Shown here in pieces: positions 33,658-42,353 of a DNA stretch of 64,000 nt. The stretch spans positions 335,345 through 399,344 of the forward strand of contig NZ_WQEG01000005.1 in NCBI RefSeq assembly GCF_013033515.1. The letters are read 5' to 3'. The stretch's first letter is position 1. Every line of letters begins with the position of its first letter. The notes beneath the pieces were generated by a model. The model was not told where the DNA came from. It saw only the letters and a program-made list of their open reading frames with translations, and searched no databases. This DNA is from Ruegeria sp. HKCCA6707 (GTDB lineage Bacteria > Pseudomonadota > Alphaproteobacteria > Rhodobacterales > Rhodobacteraceae). The position numbers and the translations under genes are program-made.

Positions 33658-34730
33658 TGCGCCCGCTCCTCGGTTGCGATCCAGCCGTCGCGGTAGACGC
33701 GCGATTGTTCGGCTTTGAAATTCAGATAGACATGCGATCCGGGGTCGGGCGCGTTGTGTTCAGCGACAGCTTTCACTGCGGTATTGCCGACCATTGCGCT
33801 GACCACGAAATGCCGGCCAACATCCGACACTTTGGTGACATGTGCCGGAATGCCGGTCTCGCCAAAACTGATGTATTCCGGGCGGATACCCAGATCCGTG
33901 CGGCCGCCTTCGCCGTTGGTCGTACCCTCCAGCAGCACCTCGTGACCTTCAAAAATTGCACGGTCACCTTTGGCTTCGCACGGTAGGACGTTCATGCCAG
34001 GTGAGCCGATGAAATGGCCAACGAATGTGTGTTGAGGACGCTCGAACAAGTCCACCGGCGTGCCGATCTGGACCACTTCACCTTCCTGCATCACCACGAC
34101 TTCATCGGCAAAGGTCAGAGCCTCGGTCTGGTCGTGGGTCACATAGATCATCGTGGCTTTGACGCGCTGGTGCAGTTCTTTCAGCTTGGACCGCAGCTTC
34201 CATTTCAGATGCGGATCGATCACGGTCAGCGGTTCGTCGAACATGACCGCGTTCACGTCGTCGCGCACCAACCCGCGCCCCATTGAAATCTTCTGTTTGT
34301 TGTCCGGGCTGAGGCCGCTGGCACGGGTGTTCAGCATATCCGTGACATCAAGCATCTCGGCAATCTCATCGACGCGGCGCTTGATCGTGGCCGCGTCTAC
34401 GCCCCGGTTCTTGAGCGGAAACGCCAGGTTCTCGCCCACGGTCATCGTATCGTAGATCACGGGGAACTGGAAAACCTGCGCGATGTTGCGCTGATCCGGA
34501 GGGAGTGCGGTTACATCCTGGTCATCAAATAGTATCCGACCTTCAGAGGGGGTTAGAAGGCCGGATATGATGTTCAGCAGCGTAGACTTGCCGCAGCCCG
34601 ACGGCCCGAGCAGAGCATAGGCCCCTCCGTCGCGCCAGGTCACATCAATTTCCTTCAGCGCATAGTCCTCGGGACCTTTCGGCGCGGGCATATAGCTGTG
34701 TCGCAGGTTGGAAAGCTTGATTTGTGCCAT
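33654..34730 (-). CDS. glpT: Glycerol ABC transporter ATPase (GlpT-like)
   Basis: A 358-residue ATPase with a C-terminal TOBE region. Walker A is GPSGCGKST and the H-loop MIYVTHDQTEAL is normal. The ABC signature is degenerate, LSPDNKQKISMGRGL in place of LSGGQ, and Walker B reads AVMFDEPLTVIDPH. The importer has two different ATPases (this one and GlpS), so one composite ATP site may be weak or inactive. The gene follows GlpS with a 1-base gap. The name follows the Rhizobium glycerol ABC system and is unrelated to the E. coli antiporter GlpT. Confidence 0.85.
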   Translation of the reverse strand: MAQIKLSNLRHSYMPAPKGPEDYALKEIDVTWRDGGAYALLGPSGCGKSTLLNIISGLLTPSEGRILFDDQDVTALPPDQRNIAQVFQFPVIYDTMTVGENLAFPLKNRGVDAATIKRRVDEIAEMLDVTDMLNTRASGLSPDNKQKISMGRGLVRDDVNAVMFDEPLTVIDPHLKWKLRSKLKELHQRVKATMIYVTHDQTEALTFADEVVVMQEGEVVQIGTPVDLFERPQHTFVGHFIGSPGMNVLPCEAKGDRAIFEGHEVLLEGTTNGEGGRTDLGIRPEYISFGETGIPAHVTKVSDVGRHFVVSAMVGNTAVKAVAEHNAPDPGSHVYLNFKAEQSRVYRDGWIATEERAQ

Positions 34731-34731
34731 C

Positions 34732-35781
34732 TTAGGCCACCCTTTTGCCGTCTTGGCCGAAATACCGGCAATGGGCCGGGTTCATGTAGAAACTGTGATC
34801 CTCGCCCACCTGATAAGGATGCACACCGGCAGCCAAAGACACCCAGTCATCCGCCCCATGCCGAAAATGCGCGCTTGAATCTGAACCAGACAGCTCGGTC
34901 ACGATAACACGGCCCGTCAGTTCGACATCAGCATCCGAAGCGCGAAACGGTGTCACTCGGTGCGGACGCACTGCCACCATGTATTCACCGTCAGCCATAT
35001 CCGAGACAGACCAACCGCCACCGCCTTCCAGTTGAGCTTGCGCACCTGAAACGGTGATCCGGGCCACATTGATTGGCGGGTCCGAGAAGACGCGGGCGGC
35101 AGCCAGATTATCAGGATTGCGGTAGATATCCGCAGTCGGGCCAAATTGGGTAACGCGGCCGTCTTCCATCAGGGCAGTGTGACCACCCAGAAGCAGCGCT
35201 TCTTCAGGTTCCGAGGTGGCATATACCACCACCGCACCGCGCCCGGCGAACAGGTCCGGCAGTTGCTCACGCAATTCCTCGCGCAGCTTGTAGTCGAGGT
35301 TCGCCAAAGGTTCGTCGAGGAAAACGGCACGGCTTTCTTTGGCAATCGCGCGGGCCAACGCGGTCCGCTGTTGTTGACCACCGGACAATTCATGCGGACG
35401 GCGGTTTAGCATCGGGCGCAATTGCAGCAGGTCGGCCGCCTCTTCGACACGACCTTCGATTTCGGATTTTGCCATCCCCGCAACGCGCAGGGGCGAGGCG
35501 ATATTATCGAAAACGGTCATATGCGGATAGTTCACAAAGAATTGGTGAACCAGGCTGATTTGCCGCTTCTGCGTGTTCAGCTTTGTGACGTCCTGCCCAT
35601 CCATCAGGACCTTGCCCGAGGCCATTGGATCCAGCCCGGCCATCATCTTGATCAGCGAGGTCTTTCCCGATCCTGTAGCGCCCAACAATACGTTGAAATG
35701 GCCAGTCTGAAGCGTCAGAGAAGTCGGTTTGATATGGATGACGTTGCCAACCCGTTTGGTCGCGTCTTGAAGTTCAATCAT
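34732..35781 (-). CDS. glpS: Glycerol ABC transporter ATPase (GlpS-like)
   Basis: A 349-residue ATPase with Walker A GATGSGKTS, a canonical signature LSGGQQQRTALARAI and Walker B VFLDEPLANLD. The H-loop is unusual: VVVYATSEPEEALLLGG, so the usual switch His (THD) is Ser. The complementary defects in GlpS (no switch His) and GlpT (degenerate signature) fit a heterodimer with one competent site. It lies 81 bases downstream of the binding-protein gene, across a strong hairpin. Confidence 0.85.
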   Translation of the reverse strand: MIELQDATKRVGNVIHIKPTSLTLQTGHFNVLLGATGSGKTSLIKMMAGLDPMASGKVLMDGQDVTKLNTQKRQISLVHQFFVNYPHMTVFDNIASPLRVAGMAKSEIEGRVEEAADLLQLRPMLNRRPHELSGGQQQRTALARAIAKESRAVFLDEPLANLDYKLREELREQLPDLFAGRGAVVVYATSEPEEALLLGGHTALMEDGRVTQFGPTADIYRNPDNLAAARVFSDPPINVARITVSGAQAQLEGGGGWSVSDMADGEYMVAVRPHRVTPFRASDADVELTGRVIVTELSGSDSSAHFRHGADDWVSLAAGVHPYQVGEDHSFYMNPAHCRYFGQDGKRVA

Positions 35782-35826
35782 GTCCGTGAATTCCGATCCC
35801 GCAGCGCAATCACGCTGTCTTGGTGT

Positions 35827-35850
35827 GGGGATGCCGCGAACGGCACCCCC
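35827..35850 (-). terminator. Hairpin after the glycerol binding-protein gene (attenuator-like)
   Basis: GGGG-A-TGCCG pairs with CGGCA-C-CCCC around a CGAA loop, a 9-pair stem with one mismatch, 13 bases after the GlpV stop. It resembles the hairpins behind the other two binding-protein genes in the window. It probably protects the binding-protein mRNA and lowers expression of the downstream genes. Confidence 0.6.
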
Positions 35851-35862
35851 GGTTGCTTTGGT

Positions 35863-37602
35863 TTACTGAGACTGCCAGCGCGCAACCAGTTCGTCATAGT
35901 TGACGGTCTGACCTTGCGGCTTTTCGTTCTCAAGCTTGGCCTTTGGCGAACCTGGCTTTTCCAACCAGAAGGCAGCGTCCTGTGGCTCGTTCAAGCGCGG
36001 ACCACAGCCACCGTAGACACCGGCGCTTTCATCCGCGGCCTGCATCCGGGCCATGGTGATGTCCATCTCTTCTGCCAGACGGTCCATCGCCTCTTGCGGG
36101 GTGAATGCGCCCGAGTTCACGTCACCGATCTGCTGCCACCAGATCTGGGCCAGCTTCGGATAGTCCGGCACGTTGATGCCGGTCGGCGACCATGCCACGC
36201 GATCAGGCGAGCGGTAGAACTCGACCAGACCACCCAGCTTGGGCGCGCGCTCGGTGAACGACTCGTGGTTGACCGAGCTGTCGCGGATGAAGGTCAGACC
36301 CACATGGGACTTCTTCACGTCGACAGTCTTGGAGGTCACGAACTGAGCATAGAGCCACGCAGCCTGAGCACGATCTTCCGGGGTCGATTTCAGGAAGGTC
36401 CACGACCCCACGTCCTGATAGCCAACTTTTTGGCCTTCTTCCCAGTAGGGGCCATGTGGGCTGGGCGCCATCCGCCATAGCGGCGTGCCTTCGTCGTCAA
36501 CAGTGTTGTTGCCTTCAGACTTCGGCTTTACCATGTCGGCGGTGAAGGCCGTGTACCAGAAGATCTGCTGGGCCACGTTGCCCTGGCTCAGCGCCGGTAG
36601 CGACTGATAGAAGTCATACGACGCCGCACCCGGAGGCGCATAGTTCCGCAACCACTCGTCCCATTTGCGGATCGCATAGACCGCAGCCGGACCGTTGGCG
36701 GCACCACCGCGCGAGACAGATGCCCCGACAGGGTTACAGGTGCCCGCTTCCATGCGGATGCCCCATTCGTCGACCGGAACACCATTCGGCTCGCCGACGT
36801 CACCGGCACCAGCCATAGACAGCCAGGCATCGGTCATACGCCACCCCAGGTCGGGTGCGCGCTTGCCATAGTCCATGTGGCCATAGATCGCGACACCGTC
36901 GACTTCTTTCACGTCATTGGTGAAGAACTCGGCGATGTCTTCATAGGCCGACCAGTTGACCGGAACGCCTAGGTCATAGCCGTATTTCGCCTTGAACGCG
37001 GCCTTGTTGTCTTCATCGTCGAACCAGTCCTTCCGGAACCAATAAAGGTTCGCGAACTGCTGATCAGGCAATTGGTACAGTTTGCCATCCGGACCTGTCG
37101 TGAACTGAATGCCCATAAAATCATCCAGATCCAAGGTTGGCGAGGTTGTCGCCGCCCAGCTGCCTTCCATCATATCGGTCAGCGGATAGGCCAGTTGCAG
37201 TCGCGAGTGCGTACCGATCAGGTCACTGTCATTGACGTAGCCGTCATAGAGGTTCCGGCCGGTTTGCATCTGCGTTTGAACGGCTTGAACCACTTCGCCT
37301 TCACCGAGGATCTGGTGATTGACCTTAATCCCTGTGATTTCCTCGAACGCCTTGGTCAGAACCTCGGATTCGTAGGAATGCGTCGGAATACCCTCGGACA
37401 GGACGTTGATTTCCATGCCCGAATACGGTTGTGCAGCTTCGATAAACCACTTCATTTCGGACAATTGCTCGTCCTTCGACAAGGTCGAAGGCTGGAATTC
37501 GTCGTCAATCCAACGTTGTGCTGCGGCTTCGTCGGCCCAAGCAGGACCGTGCCCCGCAATGACGGCCGCTGCCGCCACTGCGGAAAGTAGATGTCTCCGC
37601 AT
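35863..37602 (-). CDS. glpV: Glycerol ABC transporter periplasmic binding protein (GlpV-like)
   Basis: A 579-residue extracellular binding protein, longer than usual sugar-binding proteins (about 420) and in line with GlpV. It has a signal peptide (MRRHLLSAVAAAAVIAGHGP then AWA, cleavage near residue 24). Segments such as SEMKWFIEAAQPYSGMEINV and TGIKVNHQILGEGEVVQAVQ fit this family. ATG 37602 follows GGGAGGAG at ideal distance. It is the first gene of the importer operon. No glpK, glpD or glpR gene is seen in the window, so glycerol metabolism must be encoded elsewhere. Confidence 0.88.
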   Translation of the reverse strand: MRRHLLSAVAAAAVIAGHGPAWADEAAAQRWIDDEFQPSTLSKDEQLSEMKWFIEAAQPYSGMEINVLSEGIPTHSYESEVLTKAFEEITGIKVNHQILGEGEVVQAVQTQMQTGRNLYDGYVNDSDLIGTHSRLQLAYPLTDMMEGSWAATTSPTLDLDDFMGIQFTTGPDGKLYQLPDQQFANLYWFRKDWFDDEDNKAAFKAKYGYDLGVPVNWSAYEDIAEFFTNDVKEVDGVAIYGHMDYGKRAPDLGWRMTDAWLSMAGAGDVGEPNGVPVDEWGIRMEAGTCNPVGASVSRGGAANGPAAVYAIRKWDEWLRNYAPPGAASYDFYQSLPALSQGNVAQQIFWYTAFTADMVKPKSEGNNTVDDEGTPLWRMAPSPHGPYWEEGQKVGYQDVGSWTFLKSTPEDRAQAAWLYAQFVTSKTVDVKKSHVGLTFIRDSSVNHESFTERAPKLGGLVEFYRSPDRVAWSPTGINVPDYPKLAQIWWQQIGDVNSGAFTPQEAMDRLAEEMDITMARMQAADESAGVYGGCGPRLNEPQDAAFWLEKPGSPKAKLENEKPQGQTVNYDELVARWQSQ

Positions 37603-37681
37603 CTGTCTCCTCCCAAAGATAATGTGATCCGGCGCACACCGGATGACAAACAGCATCGGTGATATTCGGCGCCGCTGTCAA

Positions 37682-37695
37682 ACTAAAATTTTAGT
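37682..37695. promoter_or_regulatory. Perfect 14-base AT-rich palindrome upstream of glpV
   Basis: ACTAAAATTTTAGT is perfectly self-complementary and lies 80 bases upstream of the GlpV start in an AT-rich tract. It is a natural operator candidate for a glycerol-responsive repressor encoded elsewhere. No regulator gene is adjacent. Confidence 0.45.
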
Positions 37696-37908
37696 AATAG
37701 AGAGTTTTCGGTTTATGGCATTGTTTTTATTTACTAATTTATTACCGCTGGAATGCTAGAATTTGAATATACGTTCAAACATCGGCTGTCCGTTGGAGCT
37801 CAAAGCATCGCGAAATGGTTCGTTCAAAGTTGACTCAACATCAGCCGTTCCAACGCAATTTAGGTGAAAGACAACGCTGAACGTCGGCCAATTTCAAAGC
37901 TCAACTAG

Positions 37909-38331
37909 CATAGACGTCTGATAGGGCGTACCAAGGGCGGCGTGAACACAAAGTTGCATGCAGTTTGTGACAGTCGGGGACGCCCTTTGAATCTGTTTGT
38001 CACTGCCGGTCAGGTCAGCGACTACATTGGTGCGAAGGCCTTGATCAGCAGTCTGCCAAGTTTCGAATGGTTGCTGGGTGACCGCGGCTATGATGCCGAT
38101 TGGATCAGAGAAGCGTTGAAAGACAGAGGGATACGCGCGTGCATCCCAGGCCGCAAACAGCGCATGACAGCTGTTCGATACGACAAGCGCCGCTACAAAC
38201 GCCGCAATCGGATAGAGATTATGTTTGGCAGATTGAAGGACTGGCGTCGTGTGGCGACGCGGTACGACAGGTGCCCCAACGTATTCCTCTCAGCAATCGC
38301 TCTCGCCGCTTTGGTCATCTATTGGCTATGA
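37909..38331 (+). mobile_element. IS5-family transposase, C-terminal fragment
   Basis: The frame reads HRRLIGRTKGGVNTKLHAVC from 37909 and continues to IEIMFGRLKDWRRVATRYD near its end, which is the C-terminal half of an IS5-family DDE transposase. The second Asp is in LLGDRGYDADW and the catalytic Glu in NRIEIMFGRLKDW. A TAG directly before (37906-37908) and the lack of any N-terminal part show that it is inactive. Typical length is about 250 residues; about 140 remain. No matching left end was found. It sits next to the truncated MerR target region and may have caused the loss there. Confidence 0.85.
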
Positions 38332-38565
38332 GTCCTGAGCCTAGAGAAGTAACCTTCACTAACCTGAGACAAGAGAAGCAGTACTCCCGTCACGAGAGGA
38401 TTCAAAACATAGCTGCGCCTTTCAAAAGCTTCTTTTGATACACTGACGAAAGGGGCGTTTTGGTCAGATATCCCATATAAACAAAACCATCGTGAGAGTT
38501 GTCACCCGTTGTATCAACGGAGGCCCACCCTGTAAGCGCACGTATGCTGTTACTACTGGTGTTTA

Positions 38566-38610
38566 TCAGCGCTGCGCTGGAACGCCCATGAGGGTCACAT
38601 ATTTTTTCAT
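38566..38610 (-). pseudogene. 14-codon open frame behind the MerR-type promoter, probable remnant
   Basis: ATG 38610 follows GGGAGCG and opens MKKYVTLMGVPAQR, ending in TGA then TAA. It is the only start with a good ribosome-binding site downstream of the MerR-type promoter at 38664-38694. The length is too short for any known mercury or metal-efflux protein. I read it as the 5' end of a lost target gene; an honest small peptide cannot be excluded. Confidence 0.35.
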
Positions 38611-38663
38611 CTTTCGCTCCCTGGGTAGGCGATTTGATTGAGTTGAGGCGCCGGCATTCAGTA

Positions 38664-38694
38664 CGTATAACTCCTGTAGTAACTACAGGATCAA
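38664..38694 (-). promoter_or_regulatory. MerR-type promoter with 19-base spacer and dyad operator
   Basis: On the minus strand a -35 TTGATC (38694-38689) and a -10 TATACG (38669-38664) are separated by 19 bases, the over-long spacing that MerR regulators correct by DNA distortion. Between them lies the perfect dyad CCTGTAG-TAA-CTACAGG (38673-38689). The promoter reads leftward, away from the merR-like gene at 38710, into a region with no intact gene. Confidence 0.75.
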
Positions 38695-38709
38695 GTGGAG
38701 GCACTTCAC

Positions 38710-39108
38710 ATGATTGCGATAGGTGAGGCTTCCCGGCAATCCGGGGTCGGCATAGAAACCATCCGCTACTATGAACGCGAAGGTATCGTACCAAGACCCG
38801 CACGAGCTCCGAATAATCGTCGCCTCTATTCAGCGAGCGATGTTGGAAGACTTCGATTTTTGAAGAAATGCCGCGACCTGGGGTTTTCTCTCTCAGACGC
38901 AAAGGCGCTTTTGGAGCTGTCAGAAGGAAGTGCCGAAGACTGCCGGTCAGTGAAAGAGCTGGCCGAGGCACACATTGCCAGCGTTCGAAGCAAAATTGAT
39001 GAGCTCAGACGCCTGGAGCAAGCTTTGAGTGAGCTTACAGCCAACTGTGATAGCGGAAACGTTCAATGCCCGATGCTGCAAAGACTGAGAACGATGGATG
39101 ATATCTGA
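38710..39108 (+). CDS. MerR-family metal-responsive regulator
   Basis: A 132-residue regulator. The N-terminal winged helix is clear (IGEASRQSGVGIETIRYYER, NNRRLYSASDVGRLRFLKKC) and a dimerisation coiled coil follows. Cysteines C78 (AEDCRSVKE), C113 and C120 (ANCDSGNVQCPML) match the three-Cys metal site of mercury/zinc/cadmium-type members, though C113-x6-C120 is two residues shorter than in classic MerR. The ATG at 38710 follows GGAGG. The operator for this protein lies directly upstream, but its divergent target appears lost. Confidence 0.88.
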   Translation: MIAIGEASRQSGVGIETIRYYEREGIVPRPARAPNNRRLYSASDVGRLRFLKKCRDLGFSLSDAKALLELSEGSAEDCRSVKELAEAHIASVRSKIDELRRLEQALSELTANCDSGNVQCPMLQRLRTMDDI

Positions 39109-39211
39109 CTCTGGCCACTATGGGGAAGCTCAGGATCTGAGATTTAGCCAGATCACGTCAGACCAAGGTCTGTGGTGCGATAACAGATTGTAGTTCATAG
39201 TCGATTTCACG

Positions 39212-40615
39212 ATGAGAGAGAAAGTAACTGACCTGACGATTGGCAATTGGTCGTTGTCGCGAGTCTTTCTTGCGGCCTGCATTTTAGTGATGGGTATTGC
39301 TACCGCAATCGTCGGGGTTTGGGTGTCAAATCGAATCCAGAACGCAGTCGTACAAAACTCCGCCAACTCTGCCGCGCTATATATGGAAAGCGTAGTATCC
39401 CCGCTCAGTCAGGAATTGGCACATGGCGACCGCCTTTCAGACCAGGCGAGCCTGGCGTTGGACGAGATCTTCATGACCCAGCCAATGCGTGACCGTATCG
39501 TTTCCTACAAATTCTGGAAGCAAGGCGGTGTGATTGCGCATGCCTCGGATACAGACATCATTGGAAATCGTTTCAACCCAACGGATGATCTAAGGCGGGC
39601 GTGGAACGGTGACATATCCGGCTCTTTCGAAGAGCTTGATCATGCCGAGAGCGCCGCCGAGGCGGCATTGGGGATACCACTGCTTGAAGTTTACAGCCCC
39701 ATCCGCGAACTCTGGTCCGGCGAAATCATCGCAGTTGCGGAGTTCTACGAAAGAGCTGATCAGCTTGAGTTAGACTTGGCCAAGGCCAGGCGAACAAGTT
39801 GGTTGGTCGTCGGTTCCGCATTTCTGGCAAGTACTATTGTTCTGTATTCCATCGTCGCAATCGGTGACAAAACAATTCGACGACAGGGAGCTCTTCTCAA
39901 ACAGCGCCTGACAGAAAGTGAGAGGATGGCCGAGCAGAATGCCCGTCTGCGCTCGCGTGTGGTCGAGGCGTCAGAAAGACATGCCACGCAAACAGATCGA
40001 TTTCTCAAGAAGCTTGGTGCCGAGCTACATGACGGTCCTGCGCAATACCTGTCGCTCGCCGCCCTTAGACTGGAGGCGGCGTTTTCCAAAGAGTCCGAAA
40101 GACCTAAAGAGGCAGAGGAAATTCAACAGTCTTTGCAAAAGTCTCTGGCTGAAATTCGTGCAATATCGCGAGGGCTGTCCGCGCCAGATATCGACAGCCT
40201 TTCACTCGTCGATGTTGTGAAGAGAGCCGTAGAGGATCACGCCGAACACAGCCCGTTGCGACCGGATATTTCATTCTTGGGTGGCCAGGCTCCAGTATTG
40301 TCATTGTCCGACAAGCTGTGCGTTTTTCGGTTCCTTCAGGAGACGCTTTCCAATGCCGCGAGGTATGCTCCAGCATCCAACTGCACGGTTATCTCTGAGG
40401 CACAGAACGACCGCATAGTTGTAAAGGTCAAAGACGACGGACCTGGATTTGACAGGTCAGAAGAAACCGCGTTGCGAGACGATGGTGGCCAGGGGCTTAT
40501 GGGCTTGCGAGATCGGGTCGAGAGTATTGGTGGCCGGTTCGAAGTCGCATCGAGACCTGGCGAAGGCACCACCATTGCTATGACACTCTTTCCCAGAAAG
40601 TTAGGCACATCATGA
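39212..40615 (+). CDS. Sensor histidine kinase, NarX/HisKA_3 type
   Basis: A 467-residue membrane kinase. Transmembrane helices are at about 15-38 and 197-218, enclosing a periplasmic sensor of about 155 residues (single-Cache/4HB-like by length). A coiled-coil linker leads to the H-box ELHDGPAQ with the phospho-acceptor H273. The ATPase shows N-box QETLSNAARYA, DDGPGFD and GQGLMGLRDRVESIGG. The stop overlaps the response regulator start (ATGA), so the two form a pair. The signal is unknown. Confidence 0.92.
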   Translation: MREKVTDLTIGNWSLSRVFLAACILVMGIATAIVGVWVSNRIQNAVVQNSANSAALYMESVVSPLSQELAHGDRLSDQASLALDEIFMTQPMRDRIVSYKFWKQGGVIAHASDTDIIGNRFNPTDDLRRAWNGDISGSFEELDHAESAAEAALGIPLLEVYSPIRELWSGEIIAVAEFYERADQLELDLAKARRTSWLVVGSAFLASTIVLYSIVAIGDKTIRRQGALLKQRLTESERMAEQNARLRSRVVEASERHATQTDRFLKKLGAELHDGPAQYLSLAALRLEAAFSKESERPKEAEEIQQSLQKSLAEIRAISRGLSAPDIDSLSLVDVVKRAVEDHAEHSPLRPDISFLGGQAPVLSLSDKLCVFRFLQETLSNAARYAPASNCTVISEAQNDRIVVKVKDDGPGFDRSEETALRDDGGQGLMGLRDRVESIGGRFEVASRPGEGTTIAMTLFPRKLGTS

Positions 40616-41259
40616 CTACATCTGTCGTAATAGCTGATGATCACCCGATATTCAGGGATGGTTTGCGACGCACGTTAGATGAAGCTGATGGTTTTGAAGT
40701 TTTGGCCGCTGGGTCCAACGCTGACGAGGCAGTATCGCTGGTCGGCACGTATCAGCCGGACATAGCCATTCTTGACCTCTCTATGCCCGGTGGCGGGATA
40801 AGCGCGACACGTAAAATTGCGGCAATGGAAAATCCACCCAGCATTGCAATCTTGACGGTCTCAGAGAACAGCAGCGATGTCGCGGACGCCTTGGAGGCGG
40901 GCGCAATTGGGTACATTGTGAAGGGAGTAACCGCGAGCGAACTAACCGCTTCCTTACGCAGCATCGCTGCGGGTGAAGGGTTCGTTTCTCCGGGCTTGGC
41001 TTCGCGGGTATTGCTTCAAATCAACGCTGACAGCGGCATGTCTGTTAACAGCGGCATTCTCGATGACCTTACGCATCGTGAGGAAGAAATACTTCGACGT
41101 GTGGCCAAAGGATTGAGTAATCGTGAAATCGCTGACGAGTTAGACCTCCAGGAAAAAACCGTGAAGCACTACATGACGGCAATCCTGTCCAAGCTTCATG
41201 CGCGAAATCGGGTAGAAGCCGCGCTTATTGCACATGATGTTTGGAACAATGGAGATTAG
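40612..41259 (+). CDS. NarL/FixJ-family response regulator
   Basis: A 215-residue regulator. The receiver has acidic D9/D10 (VIADDHPIFRDG), the phosphorylation site D55 (AILDLSMPGG) and a Lys near 106 (YIVKG). A LuxR-type helix-turn-helix follows (LTHREEEILRRVAKGLSNRE, TVKHYMTAILSKL). It is translationally coupled to the upstream kinase. It converges with the Asp/Arg-repeat protein gene 72 bases downstream; whether it controls that gene cannot be told. Confidence 0.93.
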   Translation: MTTSVVIADDHPIFRDGLRRTLDEADGFEVLAAGSNADEAVSLVGTYQPDIAILDLSMPGGGISATRKIAAMENPPSIAILTVSENSSDVADALEAGAIGYIVKGVTASELTASLRSIAAGEGFVSPGLASRVLLQINADSGMSVNSGILDDLTHREEEILRRVAKGLSNREIADELDLQEKTVKHYMTAILSKLHARNRVEAALIAHDVWNNGD

Positions 41260-41331
41260 CTGCGGTCTCTTTGACGACGATGACGGCCTCTCGTTAAGAG
41301 AAGCCGCCAACGATTATCGACTAGTTGCTGT

Positions 41332-42195
41332 TCAGTTGGCAACCGACTGCAACCTCCGGCGATCAGAGGCCGTCGCGGTTCTTTCAACAACAGTCCGGTT
41401 GTACGGGTCTTTCAACTCGTAGCGCCCAAACTCGATCTCCTCTTTCCAACCATTGGCATAGTTCACTTCGATATTGTTGCCTTGGCGTTCGATTTTCGTG
41501 GGCCGACTTCCAGTAGTGCCGCCTTGCCCAGCAGAACGCACGCTGTCGATTGAGATACCATTCGCCAAAGACCGAAGCCTTGAGACGTCCGCACCGGTCG
41601 CAGGGCGCTCCTCAACAGTTCGGTTTTGAGCGTTCTTTCTCTCATACCGCCCGTTTTCGATCTCCTCCTTGGTTCCGTCGGCGTAACGCACTTCAATCCC
41701 GTTAGCGTTTGTTTCGACCTTTGTTATCCCGGCCGAACCCGACGGCTTGCCCCCTGCTTGAGACCGATCCTTCTTTCCGCTGCCTCTATTGGAGCGTTTC
41801 GAGTCATCATCGTCATCGTCATCGTCATCGTCATCATCGTCGTCGCGACCACTTTTGCCTGATCCTGAATTGTCGTCACGATCATCATCTCGGTCGTCGT
41901 CGCGATCATCGTCTCTATCGTCATCACGATCATCGTCCCGGTCACCACCACGGCCGCTATTACCCGACCCCGAGTTGTCGTCGCGGTCATCATCTCTGTC
42001 GTCGTCACGATCATCATCCCGATCATCGTCGCGACCATCCCCGTCTTTCCCCTTGCCGCTCTTGGCAAAGGCATATGACGGTTCAAACTGTAGGCGACCA
42101 TCGGCATCAAACGCTGGCACATAAGGCGTCGCCGCAATCAACGAAGCCAACGCCGCTGTACTAAGAAGTTGACCCAGCTTTCTTTGAATTTTCAT
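41332..42195 (-). CDS. Secreted Asp/Arg-repeat protein with two C-terminal repeats
   Basis: A 287-residue protein of unknown function. Residues 1-45 form a signal-peptide region (QLLSTAALASLIAATPYVPA). About residues 50-145 are low-complexity: many DDDR units, split by NSGSGNSGRGGD and NSGSGKSG blocks and ending in a run of 14 Asp. The C-terminal half holds two copies of a 50-residue module: TKVETNANGIEVRYADGTKE followed by EIENGRYERKNAQNRTVEER, and TKIERQGNNIEVNYANGWKE followed by EIEFGRYELKDPYNRTVVER. The acidic tract suggests divalent-cation (calcium) binding; this is inference. ATG 42195 follows GGAGG. Confidence 0.8.
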   Translation of the reverse strand: MKIQRKLGQLLSTAALASLIAATPYVPAFDADGRLQFEPSYAFAKSGKGKDGDGRDDDRDDDRDDDRDDDRDDNSGSGNSGRGGDRDDDRDDDRDDDRDDDRDDDRDDNSGSGKSGRDDDDDDDDDDDDDDSKRSNRGSGKKDRSQAGGKPSGSAGITKVETNANGIEVRYADGTKEEIENGRYERKNAQNRTVEERPATGADVSRLRSLANGISIDSVRSAGQGGTTGSRPTKIERQGNNIEVNYANGWKEEIEFGRYELKDPYNRTVVERTATASDRRRLQSVAN

Positions 42196-42353
42196 TTTCG
42201 CCTCCAATTCTGATCATCACGCGTCGTGACATTGAAGACAGGTTACGTCTGGATCGGCTTTCCCACATCGGGCTTAGGTCTGACGAATTTCAAGCCGAAC
42301 GTCTTAGTCTGATCAGTCAATCCAAGCGAGTTTCGCTGAGCCATGTGACCAGT

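Noticed and set aside
38402..38971. 189-codon minus-strand open frame opposite the merR-like gene.
   Set aside because: Its first 90 codons are antisense to a clear MerR protein; the rest has no recognisable domain, so it is not called.
41789..42124. Plus-strand open frames across the DDDR repeat (Ser/Arg-rich or His-rich translations).
   Set aside because: They arise because the repeat is open in every frame; only the minus-strand frame has a ribosome-binding site, signal peptide and structured C-terminus.
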